From Silene noctiflora (Eukaryota; Streptophyta; Magnoliopsida; Caryophyllales; Caryophyllaceae): a DNA stretch of 23,642 nt. Shown one piece after another: positions 10,565 through 19,942 of the stretch (position 1 is the stretch's first letter; every line of letters begins with the position of its first letter). The notes beneath the pieces were generated by a model. It was not told where the DNA came from. It did no database searches and saw nothing but the letters and a program-made list of their open reading frames with translations. The DNA lies in contig VHZZ01008643.1 of the NCBI GenBank assembly GCA_009801015.1, forward strand, positions 3,814 through 27,455. The letters run 5' to 3'. Position numbers and translations under genes: made by a program.

Positions 10565-13500
10565 ATTTCACGTAATTGATAGATGTAGGTTTTTTAGTTC
10601 TAATGTTGCATTTGAATCCTTCACCCATAATTTGGAAGTAAGGCTACATACATCTAAGTTCTTAACCCCTGCCATAGGTGTGAAACACTGGGTTATGTGT
10701 TGTAACTATGCTTTGAGCGTGCAGATTGAGAAAAGAATCGAGAGACTAAAAAAGGGAAAAGCAAAGGACCCTCAGTCAAAAGCTAAGGTAGACAGTGCTG
10801 GTATTATTTAAGTAGTTTAAAGCAGTTTTTGTTTAACAAAAAAGGTGTTTCTGATTGTTTTGCTCCCAACTTTTTGACACTTCCAGGAAGAAGCAGAAAG
10901 ATCAGCGTTGGAGAGGCTCCAACAGGTGCTACTGGATGGAAAGCCAGCACGTTCTGTTAGTTTATCAGACGTTGAAAAAGATGCCATAAAGCATCTTTGT
11001 TTGCTTACAATGAAACCAGTAATCTATATCGCCAATGTAGCAGAATCTGATGTCGCGGACCCTGGAAGTAACCCTTATGTTCAAGAAGTTACAAAACATG
11101 CATCTGACTTAAAATCAGGTGTGGTGACTATCTCGGCACAGGTAATAAGCTATTTCACTTGTTTATGAATCTAAAATTGTATTCTTTTTGTCCAAAGAAT
11201 ATTAAGCAGAATAGATAAGTTCACTTTTACTTTTCTATGTCCTCCTTCCTTTTGGCCCTTTTACCTTGCTCTGGTCTTGGAATTTTTCATTTAAACCATG
11301 GTTTTAAATCTGAGAAGCAACAGTGAATAGCAAGATCTCCGCAAGACAACAACTGCATTATGAGGTGATATCAGCCACTATGCAATGACCGAGATCATGC
11401 CGTGACGACGATTTGAGATGAAGTCTTAAAATGAGATTTAATACCTTAGCTTAAGTACGGAAATGGCCTACCATATTCGAGCAAAATAAAATATAAAAAT
11501 GTGGCCAAACTTTTTGGATGTATAGAGTTATAGTTTTGACAGTTTCAATGCTCTCTAATACTTTCGCTATTTTTGAAGAAAGTATGCCTTTTGGTTTTCA
11601 TTAAATTTCAAAAGGCTCCTGGGCTCAGTTAATTTTTTTTTTTACTTTTAGTCTGGCGTGTAGGACGAGCCCAAAAAAACTTAGGCCAACTTGAGAACTA
11701 GAACTCTAGGAGAGAGAAAAAAAACTGCTATCAGCAGTATCTTGGCGCGTTTCAAGTCTTAACAATTATGTGTGTTTTTCTTGAAGTAAGAATTTGGTCT
11801 TTTTGTAAATAACTTGTATTGTTATGGTTAATCGACTTACATAGTAAGTGATACTTTTTCTTTGGAATTTGGTTTCATAAGTGCATATCTGGCACCTTAC
11901 ATACTGAAAGAAGACTTTCAACAAACTTCTGGTTAAACATATATGATAAAATGGTAGTGGTCTACCTGCTACGTTGCGTAGGTAGTTTCCGAGAGAAGGG
12001 CAAGAAAAGTAACCTCTTGCTCTTTCTAAGAGATCTTCATTTATCATTGCTTCATTCTGCTTATTTTAACATATCTTTGGAGGTTCACTCAATAAGAGAT
12101 TAGGAATGAAAATAACTGATATGGGGAGGGTATTGCAGGTTGAAGCTGAACTTACGGAGCTTCCTTCTGAAGATAGAGTAGAGTATCTGAAATCTCTTGG
12201 AGTCGAGGAAAGTGGCCTAGGAAACCTTATCAGGGCAACATATAGACTTCTTGGACTACAGACATATTTTACTTCTGGAGAGAAGGTAAAGCAGAGTAGC
12301 AGACTATTGTTTTTGTTAAGCATTTTTTGATGTCATGTGTTTCTTGAGTTTAGTTATTTATTCCTTTCAAAATTGTGGCAGGAAACAAAAGCTTGGACAA
12401 TACTTGCAGGTTAGACTTTCTTGCCTCCCCTTGATTCTTTTCAGTTTAATGTGTTATAAACCATAATCTGAGCTGTCTTAAAGTTCCATTTCATTCTGTA
12501 GTGCCATGAAAAATCCAGCTAGGTACCATACCGTAGCTAACAGACAGTAACAGACTTTAAGTCAATGCAAATGCAAGGAGTATGTCATTTGTTTTCTCAA
12601 AGAAGATTAATTGCCACATGTAATTTGAAAATAAGTTGAAAATAAATTGCAAACCATGGCATGATTGTAAGAAGCTCTTCACGGCAGCGTTTGGTGCATC
12701 TCTTGGTTCATGTCTAACTTTGACAGATTCCTACTACATCAACATTACCCTAGTGTGTCATAAGCTTCCAGGCAAACTCCTTTTTTCAAAAGAATACGAG
12801 GTAAAGGGGTTTGAAATGTTGAATGTACTCTAGCATACTCCTAATGTCCTCTATGCTATGTCACTCCATCACGTTACTTTGATGATGAGTTGTGGGTCAA
12901 CATAACATGTGTGCCAACACGACGCATGGCATATGTCAGATACTCTAGAGTAAGGCATACCACTCACACGCATTAAGGAGATTGAGAGAGAAATAGAACG
13001 GTTTGTTAAGGCAAGGTTTACGAAAGTGGATAAATGGAGGAATAAAATAAAGGTTTGTCTAGAAGGAATCCAAAATAAGACTAAATAAAAAGGAGATTTA
13101 TTTGCGGAATGTTTACCTGTGAAGATTTTTTATATTATTCTGCCCCTTGACATGATCTTGACCATTCTACAATTGTAATATCTACCATTCTTTTTCTAGG
13201 ATTTCTCATAAATGCGAGTAACATGTTATTTAAAATTTTGCAATACTATTAAATATATTTGTCATAGTGAATTAAACTTTTCTAATTATGCCACAATAAC
13301 ATTTAGCCTATGGCCTCAAGAACTCTCTCTCAAATGGTGAGGTAAGGGACTAAGAGGTGGTTGGTTGTACACACATAGGATGTTTTCAAATGCCCCCAAA
13401 ATGAAAAATTTGTCAGATATTAGAGTAAAGCACAGAGGGGGCTCGTTCAGATCGGATATCCAAATTAAAAAATTCCTAATCATATATGATCCAAATGTAT

Positions 13501-16500
13501 CGGAAATCCAATGTTCGGATATCCTAAAAATAATCGGATCGAATGCGGATTTCCATCGGATATCCATATGTCGTAATTTATGATAAGGCTAAAGTCGTAT
13601 CATCTTAATCAAAGAAAACCTAACTCAATACTAACAAATATCTAGTGGCAAGAAAGATATCGAATCCACAAGGAGGCGGTAATAATGTATTTGCTAATGT
13701 AATAATTTGTCTTAAGGTAACAATTTCTTGAAGGTTTGGTTTGTTTGACTAAAATTAATTGCAAGGCAAATAAAGATGAAATCAAATGTATTAAAAGAGT
13801 CTAGGGATCAGGTTCACTAGGTCGGTTATCCGGGGATGCAATTTAATCAATTAAGAGGTAAATCAAACTACCTAAGATCACAAGATCAGTCGATTCAGTT
13901 ATGCCCTTTAAGTCTAGATTAACATGTGGTCGCTATCATTAATCTATTCCTATCTGATTATCATAGCCTATATTAGTCTTAATCCGTTCGGTGAAAATCC
14001 TAATTTGATATACTAATTAACAATTCAGGCCTTAAATCAATTAATAAGAAGAAGACAACAATCAGACGATAGTTTATGCGATTTAACAACTAAACAATTA
14101 ACTAATCCCTTTCTAACAACCTAGATCCCCTTTCACCCTAGATGGAAAGTTTAGCTACTCATATTAATCATGCTAACAACAATATTAAGAAGGGAAAGAC
14201 ATAATTAAAAGCATAAAAGATGAACAATTAAGACAATTGAAATAGCTTAGGAATTAAATAAATAATAACTAAAGTAAAGAGATTAACAATTACCGGAAAT
14301 TAAAGGATTAATGAACACAATACGTAGATCCGAGTAATTAAAGTAGCAAAACTAGATCTAAGAGTTTCTAGGAGTATTTGATGTAAACAAAGCGTAACCT
14401 AATTAAAGAGTACGAGTTTCCTATTTATATTACAAATAAACCGACGTAAGGAAGTTTCTGAGAAAGACTCCAGTAAATTTTGGATCCTCGATCGAGTTCA
14501 CGCATACTCGATCGAGCCACGTCACTCGATCGAGTCTCCCTTTCCTTGATCGATGGAACTCTGCAATTCAGCCTATCTTCATGTTTTCTTCACTTCTTTC
14601 CGTCTTTCTTCCTTAATTCCCGTGCCATTGTCTTGGTACTCCGTCTTGCCGACTCCGCGGTGTCTCATATTAGTCTTTTGTCCCTCGAATGCATGAAACC
14701 TACATTTAAAACACCAAAAGACGGAAGTATCGACATTTTGCATAAACGGCATATAATTCACATTTAAAAGCACAAAACCGTCCCAAAAGTAATCAAGGGG
14801 AGGCATAAAACATGTATATAATTATGACTCATCAATTTACTAGAACGATTAACTTTGAAACAATATCATATTCGTTATCTTATACGATGATTTGCTTTTA
14901 TTTCCCTACTTCAATGATCTCGACCTTAAAATACATACCACTTATATGTTGTTCTTATATTATAGCCTTCTTTCAGGGGTTGAGGGAGAGTTGTGATGGT
15001 CTAGGAGGGGTCATGCTTTATCAAAATGGATGTATAGAGGGATAGTGGAGACGTGTCCACATGCTGGCAGTGGGGTGTCCGTACTGGTGATCGTGATCAT
15101 GATTTGGGTGACAGTTCTGGGATTGGGTGGTGGAGGTGAGTTTTGGGTGGTTGGGGTCAGAAGGTAGTGGTGGTGGGGTTGAGATCAGGTCTGGAGGTAG
15201 TTGTGGAGCTGGGTGAGGTTGGGTATATGTGAATGGGCCCTCGATGGGGGAGTGGGGAAGATCGAGAAGTTATGTACTTGGTATTGAATCTGGATCACAA
15301 CTTTACACTGACACTGATCTGTAAATGTTGTGCAGGCTACCCTGAGATCAAGGCTAATATATTTATTTGCATGATGTTACATTTCGGTTTGAGACTTGAT
15401 CTAAAAAATTAATGGTTGTACTTGTGACTCTATCTGAGGTTGTTGCGCCATAAATGCTTCTAATACCAACCTAAAATGTGGTTGTGGTAACATCCAAAAT
15501 ATTTACAATTCGCTTGCGATACGGTGTTGTGGCCATGATTAAATACCATGTTTGTATATGAATTTTTGAGGGAAATTGGTTAGTGAAGAAGTCGATGGAG
15601 TGGCAGAATTTAGGTAAGTTTACACAAGGGGTCACCCGTTTAACTTTCTTGGCCATAGAGTTAATTTGAAAATCATTTGAATCAGAAAAGTGGGTGACAT
15701 AGGTATTCGGCAGTGTTCTCCATGACAATATGAGGGAGTAGTTCTTTACAAAATTGATTTTGAAAGGTAGAGTCTGAAGATCTGATCTTGATAAAATTAC
15801 TGGAAAATACGCCTTCTTTTACAGTTCAAGAGGTACTAGAACATATAAGGTTCGAAGTAATTCTTTGCATAAGTGAAGCGGAACGGTAGGCTCTAGATTT
15901 TTCCTTGATAAAATTACTGAAAAATACTTGTTCTCTGTCCATTGAAGCATGGCATCAAATTTGGTTCACGGCATCAATTGTGAACAATTTATAAGGTTTA
16001 GAATTTCCCTTAACAGCATTTCGGGGCGGATTCGAACTCTATTATAGTGTAACAACCAAGCTCAATGCACAACGACTAGTTTTGATGTCAAGTCGGAGGA
16101 CGTATATAACTATGAATAGATGAGTAGTTGTCGGGAGGACAGGAAGGTCAGGGAAAAACATTTCCTGCATATTTGCCAGGTCACTTTGAGCATCAAATGA
16201 TAAATTTAGAAGTGCAGTTAGTGAAAGGGGAAATCATAAAATAAAAAAAAAAAAAAAAAAAAAAAACTTTAGGAGAGCATTCGGGAGGAACATTAATCAT
16301 TAGGATGCCTTTTTTCAGTTAATGGAATATACTAGCAGCTTCTTATGTGAAACTCTCTCTATTCCCCTATAATTGTTTTTTTTTTTTGACTTGCACATCT
16401 CAAACTCCCAGGGTGCCAACAATGGAATCCATTTGGGTTATTGTCTCATTGTTCTTTTTTGTTCTTTCATTCCTGCATTTTTGTTTTTGGTCGTAGGTGG

Positions 16501-19500
16501 AAATTTTAAGGGACCTTATTAATTGGCACTATTTTATGGGGGTATCTTAGCTCTTATGTCAATCATCTTGTTTCTTTGAAGTTTGTCTCGTGTTAGAGAA
16601 GCTCGGGTTCTTCACTATTTCTGGTACATGTGTCACTTTGCTGGATATTGTGCTCTCTCTATAATATGATTAGAGATTGGCTTAATTATGATCAGATTAA
16701 TATGCCATTCCGCTCTGAAACTAGTGTGTTGTCTTTCATATTTTAGGAATGACTGCACCTCAAGCTGCTGGAGTTATTCATTCTGATTTCGAGAAAGGTT
16801 TCATACGAGCTGAGACGGTACGCATCAATTTGGAGCATATATCTAGGGAAAGTTAAATATAGAGAAGGCAATCAGGGATGAGAATCTTTAGGACATGAAA
16901 ATCTCTAACCTTGAGCGTCCATTGGGGCACGCCGGCGGAAGGCACACTGAGGCACCAGCCAAAGCCTCACTGGTTGCGACTCGTGCACCTTATGGATCTC
17001 CCCTCATCCTTATATTCACTTATTTGCAATTTACATGTTAACCCTGTTTGAAAACAAGAAGGGAACTTTTGTTGCAGAAAATTTTATTTTAAAATGTACA
17101 AGTTCATTTGAAAAATCCGTGCGTCTCATGACCATACAGCGTGCGCCTTGCGCATCGTGGCCTTGGGACTCCATCGCCTTGGTGGCTTGTGCCTTCTCAA
17201 GCTCCCCCACCCCACCCACACACACAAGATCACACAGGGATACTGTTTTTGATTTTTCCATTAAGATTAAACCACCTTTCTTTGTGCAGTAAAATCCAAA
17301 CGCATATTCACATTCTTTCCTTGTCACTTCCAAAGATGTCAAACCCAAGCTAGCTACAAACGCTTATTTCTGTGGAAGTTGGCAAATGGCCATCTCCCTT
17401 AACTCTAATCTGGAGTTGTCATGCCAAGTAAAGCTTTGTACGTCTGTACGAGAGTCTCTAGAGACTCATAGTTAGATATACTGATTTGCAAGTGTGCGTT
17501 GCACCAACCAGACTGATGTTACAAAAGCAATCAGAATACCGCTAGACTAGAGAAACTTTAGAAGCATATGTTATATGATCTCCTTACTGGTCCTTACTGA
17601 ATACAAAAATAACAAAATATTTAAATGTTATGAGTCAATGTTACTCAGGGTCGGCGCAAGTTGGAAATGATAAATTGAGGATTTTTGTAATTAATCTGTT
17701 TTTACCAAATTGAAGTATCCAAACATTTTGTGCGATACACAGCATGCCAGGCATATGGTGTGTTAAAGTAACTCGGGTTTAAAATTATTGTTGCTTAGAA
17801 TCTTCAGTTGATGGTTTTTTCAACTTTAATTAACGATGAATCAGGACCTATTTATTAGATTGATTGCTGGACTTTTGTATTACAAGGGTTGTATGTGTAT
17901 TATTTAGAGTTGCTTAAAAGTGGTTTCTGTAGATATGACCTAGCGCATCCTAAATTAACCCTAGTTACAAATTTTTATTTTTCTTGCCAAGGTCTATCGT
18001 CTAATCATTTTATCTATGTTTTTCAGGTTGCTTACGATGACTTTGTCGCTGCCGGTTCATTTTCAGCTGCAAGGGAGAAAGGACTAGTGAGTATTTCTGA
18101 AAGATGAATTACATGCTTCCACTTAAGAAATTCAGTTCACTAGCATTTGTTTTGAGACTATGGGCTTGTTTGGTTCAATACGGGAAGATAAAGTTCCCAT
18201 GAAGATTAAATTCACATGAAGTGCAAATTCATGTGAATTGTATAAAAGTATGATTTCATGTCGGAAGTTACACTTACCAAGGGAGGACTTGGTAAGTGAC
18301 TTCCTACATTACGTAGAAATTAGACTTCCTTGGGAAGTTCTATTTCCCATGAAGTTGACAACCAAACAACATTTAATTTAAGCACTTCATGGGAATTTCT
18401 ACTTCCCATGAATTAGAGGGGCAACCAAACAAGGCCTATAATTTTATGTTATTTGAAGTTTTCTACATGTGTTTTCCCAACACTTTTTATTCACTCTGAA
18501 TCTCATGAGGTCTTTCTTGGGAATATGCTGTACTCCACCTGTCCACCATGAATGACTTATGACACTGACGTGTTATCTACATTATTTCCGACTAGACCTG
18601 CCAAACAGATAAGGCAATGTCCGGTTTGTGTTCGTGTCAACTTTAAATAGGTCATCATTCCCCAACCCTGTTCTGACCCAGTTACATAAACAAGTTCTTT
18701 ATCTCAACCGTAACCCATATAAATTTTTTGTAGTCCAACACTACCTTTTTAACCCATTTATTTTTAAGGAGATTGATTTTCTTCCGACTTATCCCATTTA
18801 ACCCATTTATTTTCCCATTTAACTCGTCAACCCAACTTATTCTATATAACCGATTAACTCAAAAATGTAGGATAATTCTTATTTTTAAGTTGAGTCAACC
18901 CAACTCAATAGTGACCAGTTCAAATAAATGGGTTATTTGTGTTGGGTCCTTGTTCGCGTTGAGTACCTTAACCTTAACCCATCCTATATAAGTTTCGTGT
19001 CATATCCGTGTCATCCCAATTACATAAGTGGCTCACAAATTCTTAAATCCACTACCTTTGTGTGGCGTGTCTCCGGTTGGATCAGTGAATGTCACCTCCA
19101 ATTTTTAATCATGAAAGTAGCTTTGACTTAGAACTAGTTAGCAGTTTCGTCAGTGATAATGGGGCCACCTTTTTGTTTCACAAACACACACTATAGAATT
19201 TATGTTCTCTTCCTTCATGCCAGAGTCCAGACTTAAATATTGGTTTTGGTCTAGGTCAGTAGGTGGTACCTAATCTCGCTATATGCACGCTGGTCATGAG
19301 ATTTTCAAAACCGTACAGAACCTCAGATCTGTCTGGATACTTCATGCACGCTGCATTTGCAGACTTGCAGTGAACATCATGCACACCTTGGTAATGCCTT
19401 AGGCTAGCTATTCAGCTATCAGTCATCTAAATCTCTTTTCTATGACAATGGAGTAAGGCATGTCTTAATATAATGCAAATCTCCATCAAAGTTATATGTC

Positions 19501-19942
19501 CATGTCAATTTTCTTGTCATAATAGCTTCACAAATTGTTCATGAATTTGAGATAAACATATCAAGGTTTCTGTATCTATATGGTGATACTGTTCAATTGT
19601 AAAGTCATATCCCTCAATCCCTTTATATTGTCCTCGTTCGAGTTGGACGATCAAACAATGTTGAGTTTGGTAAATATTATCTTGCAATATATGATAGAAT
19701 TTATAGAAGTTATGATATGAATGAAGTAGATATACACATTTTTGAGAAATTAAGGTCAAAGTTTCAAATGGTTAACTTCTCAAAATGAATTTCTTCCTTT
19801 TAACACTGTAGTAACATCATGAATAAAAGCAATGTGTTGACTGTATTGCTTTTTACCATTTTGATCATTGCAGTTGAGATCTGAAGGCAAGGAGTACATT
19901 GTGCAAGAAGGGGATGTAATGTTGTTCCGGTTTAATGTTTGA
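7270..19942 (+). CDS. YchF: YchF/Obg-like P-loop NTPase, bacterial-type, probably organellar (11 exons)
   Basis: Coding segments: 7270-7494, 8348-8536, 8707-8760, 9737-9847, 10725-10787, 10887-11141, 12139-12285, 12382-12409, 16747-16817, 18027-18086, 19874-19942. They join into 423 residues with GT-AG at every intron. Seen: residues 1-53 contain no Asp or Glu and six Arg/Lys, like a transit peptide. The P-loop GLPNVGKST is at 62-70, switch [11 protein letters not shown] at 85-94, DIAGL at 126-130, NVAE at 264-267, SAQ at 297-299, and the TGS domain runs from about 335 to the ending FRFNV. Family knowledge: YchF proteins bind ribosomes, carry Leu where most GTPases have catalytic Gln, and have NxxE instead of NKxD, which favours ATP. 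From Met54 the protein is 370 residues, close to bacterial YchF (about 363). Switch I and the C-terminus resemble bacterial YchF more than cytosolic OLA1. Inference: orthologue of the Arabidopsis organellar YchF. ATG 7270 is the first in-frame ATG, with purine at -3 and G at +4. Organelle identity is not decidable here. Confidence 0.96.
7495..8347 (+). other. YchF intron 1, with internal duplication
   Basis: 853 bp. After a TTC-rich stretch it holds two imperfect direct copies of about 215-220 bp (7578-7797 and 7804-8016), annotated separately. I see no coding signal. Confidence 0.85.
7578..8016 (+). repeat. imperfect tandem duplication, two copies of about 220 bp
   Basis: Both copies begin AATTTTAGCCTTTCTAGTG, share a segment around TCGGTCACAC, and end at GACTCTCGCCCAGTG. 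The offset is about 226 bp. Copies differ by scattered substitutions and small indels, so the duplication is old. Function unknown. Confidence 0.8.
8348..8536 (+). CDS. YchF: YchF exon 2: switch I and DxxG
   Basis: Residues 76-138, phase 0 on both sides, after a CACAG acceptor and before GTTTGT. It holds PFCTIEPN (switch I) and [10 protein letters not shown] (switch II). Confidence 0.95.
8638..8679. repeat. (TTA)n / (ATTT)n microsatellite in intron 2
   Basis: About nine TTA/ATT units are followed by three TTTA units, between exons 2 and 3. Probably length-polymorphic. Confidence 0.9.
8707..8760 (+). CDS. YchF: YchF exon 3 (54 nt)
   Basis: Residues 139-156, beginning [12 protein letters not shown], a segment invariant in YchF just after switch II. 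The acceptor is TGCAG and the donor GTGCTT. Phase 0 on both sides. Confidence 0.94.
8761..9736 (+). other. YchF intron 3
   Basis: 976 bp, AT-rich, with no recognisable gene, RNA or transposon terminus. The T-rich segment around 9535-9720 leads into the acceptor. Confidence 0.8.
9737..9847 (+). CDS. YchF: YchF exon 4
   Basis: Residues 157-193, beginning [13 protein letters not shown] and including [10 protein letters not shown], the conserved run between the G3 motif and the helical insertion. Acceptor CTCCAG, donor GTACTT, phase 0. Confidence 0.94.
9848..10724 (+). other. YchF intron 4, with a CA-repeat region
   Basis: 877 bp. The first half is plain AT-rich sequence. The second half carries the repeated CA-bearing unit at 10415-10590 (separate entry). 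Confidence 0.8.
10415..10590. repeat. triplicated unit with (CA)n microsatellite
   Basis: The block ATTTCAYRTAATTGATAGA recurs at about 10416, 10477 and 10564. Between copies lies TGCATTACACAC, with a short CA run near 10458-10470 and a long one (about 21 CA units) at 10520-10561. The third copy lacks the CA tail. Confidence 0.9.
10725..10787 (+). CDS. YchF: YchF exon 5: start of helical arm
   Basis: Residues 194-214, [16 protein letters not shown] and following. This strongly charged heptad-like stretch matches the coiled-coil arm of YchF. Acceptor GTGCAG, donor GTAGAC, phase 0. Confidence 0.93.
10887..11141 (+). CDS. YchF: YchF exon 6: helical arm and NxxE motif
   Basis: Residues 215-299, the largest exon (255 nt). 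It completes the helical arm, then gives the strand [11 protein letters not shown] carrying NVAE, the nucleotide-specificity motif, and ends at TISAQ, the G5 region. Acceptor TTCCAG, donor GTAATA, phase 0. Confidence 0.95.
11142..12138 (+). other. YchF intron 6
   Basis: 997 bp without a gene. The segment around 11295-11460 (ATGGTTTTAAATCTGAGAAG onward) has the texture of a degraded dispersed repeat, but I find no clear termini. Confidence 0.7.
12139..12285 (+). CDS. YchF: YchF exon 7: G5 to TGS boundary
   Basis: Residues 300-348, VEAELTELP through [12 protein letters not shown], which leads into the TGS domain. Acceptor TTGCAG, donor GTAAAG, phase 0. Confidence 0.95.
12382..12409 (+). CDS. 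YchF: YchF exon 8 (28-nt small exon)
   Basis: It encodes ETKAWTILA plus the first base of a Gly codon. The acceptor is TGGCAG and the donor GTTAGA. It is the only exon ending out of phase 0 (phase 1) and it precedes the 4.3 kb intron 8. The TGS-domain sequence requires it. Confidence 0.91.
13452..13565. repeat. TCGGATATCC-rich patch
   Basis: TCGGATATCC occurs at 13452, 13515 and 13556, with related GGATTTCC/GGAAATCC variants between. The core GGATATCC is palindromic. It ends 11 bp left of the LTR target duplication. Probably a remnant of a non-autonomous transposon; family not recognised. Confidence 0.45.
13581..14834 (-). mobile_element. solo LTR in intron 8
   Basis: Termini TGAT...ATCA are flanked by perfect 5-bp target duplications ATTTA at 13576-13580 and 14835-14839. 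Length is 1254 bp. The low-coordinate end resembles the 3' end of the - strand LTR at 495-1992 in its run of motifs (TAGTGGCAAG, ATCGAATCCACAAGG), so orientation is -. No primer binding site, gag or pol adjoins it, so LTR-LTR recombination removed the interior. Being solo with an intact duplication is seen; the Ty3/gypsy assignment is inferred from resemblance. Confidence 0.85.
14487..14556. repeat. CTCGATCGAG palindrome cluster inside the solo LTR
   Basis: CTCGATCGAG occurs at 14487-14496, 14507-14516 and within a perfect 12-bp palindrome ACTCGATCGAGT at 14524-14535. A weaker TTGATCGATGG lies near 14546. Spacing is about 18-20 bp. Confidence 0.85.
14990..15260 (+). other. strongly G-rich strand-biased stretch
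   Basis: Repeated GGGTGG, TGGGG and GGAGG blocks occur with few C residues on the + strand, densest at 15105-15180. Several G-tracts of three or more are present, but loops are uneven, so a canonical quadruplex is not clear. It lies in the transcribed strand sense within intron 8. Confidence 0.6.
16243..16266 (+). repeat. 24-bp poly(A) tract
   Basis: An uninterrupted A run, preceded by ATAAAATA-type sequence. It could be the tail of a retroposon inserted on the + strand. No SINE or LINE body was recognised upstream. Confidence 0.8.
16747..16817 (+). CDS. YchF: YchF exon 9: TGS domain core
   Basis: The first two bases complete the Gly codon from exon 8. [20 protein letters not shown] and AET follow, the most conserved part of the YchF TGS domain. 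Acceptor TTTTAG, donor GTACGC. Confidence 0.94.
16818..18026 (+). other. YchF intron 9
   Basis: 1209 bp. At about 16900-17200 it is locally GC-richer, with GCGCCTTGCGC-like words (GTGCGCCTTGCGCATCG near 17142) typical of degraded non-autonomous transposons in plant genomes; I could not define ends. The rest is AT-rich and featureless. Confidence 0.7.
18027..18086 (+). CDS. YchF: YchF exon 10
   Basis: Residues 382-401, [20 protein letters not shown], matching the AYDDF segment of the TGS domain. Acceptor TTTCAG, donor GTGAGT, phase 0. Confidence 0.94.
18162..18436. mobile_element. MITE-like foldback element
   Basis: The left end GGGCTTGTTTGGTT is matched by the complement of the right end AACCAAACAAGGCC. 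TAT flanks both sides (18159-18161, 18437-18439), a possible 3-bp target duplication. Inside, GGAAGT...ACTTCC and CATGAAGTT-type words recur in both orientations, and 18262-18306 is an almost perfect hairpin. The 275-bp size and lack of coding fit a MITE, possibly PIF/Harbinger- or hAT-related; the superfamily is not settled. Confidence 0.75.
18590..19040. repeat. degraded repeat with AACCCATTTATTTT motifs
   Basis: AACCCATTTATTTT occurs at 18751 and 18800, and its complement AAATAAATGGGTT at 18922-18934. AGTTGAGTCAACCCAACTCA near 18889 is locally self-complementary. This pattern is common in non-autonomous transposon remnants of plants. Boundaries are uncertain. Confidence 0.4.
19874..19942 (+). 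CDS. YchF: YchF exon 11: C-terminus and stop
   Basis: Residues 402-423 and [23 protein letters not shown] then NV. The ending is diagnostic of YchF. Acceptor TTGCAG. Confidence 0.95.
   Translation: MRSEGKEYIVQEGDVMLFRFNV

Larger units (their letters stand above)
12410..16746 (+). other. YchF intron 8 (4.3 kb), transposon-expanded
   Basis: The largest intron, over a third of the gene, and the only one in phase 1. In order it holds AT-rich sequence, a GGATATCC-rich patch (13452-13565), a solo LTR with its own target duplication (13576-14839), a G-rich stretch (about 14990-15260) and a 24-A run at 16243-16266. No exon-like conserved YchF sequence is missing across it, so the protein is complete without further exons here. 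Confidence 0.85.
18087..19873 (+). other. YchF intron 10, with a MITE and a second repeat remnant
   Basis: 1787 bp. It carries the foldback element at 18162-18436 and a second repetitive stretch at about 18590-19040. From about 19130 to 19870 I see only AT-rich sequence. Confidence 0.8.

Noticed and set aside
10253-10811. Frames encoding runs of Cys-Val or Thr-His
   Set aside because: They are translations of the CA microsatellite in intron 4.
14480-14767. 95-codon frame in intron 8
   Set aside because: Lies inside the solo LTR and includes the palindrome cluster; no protein similarity recognised.
18773-19131. Frames of about 70 codons in intron 10
   Set aside because: They fall in the AACCCATTTATT repeat remnant and have no conserved features.
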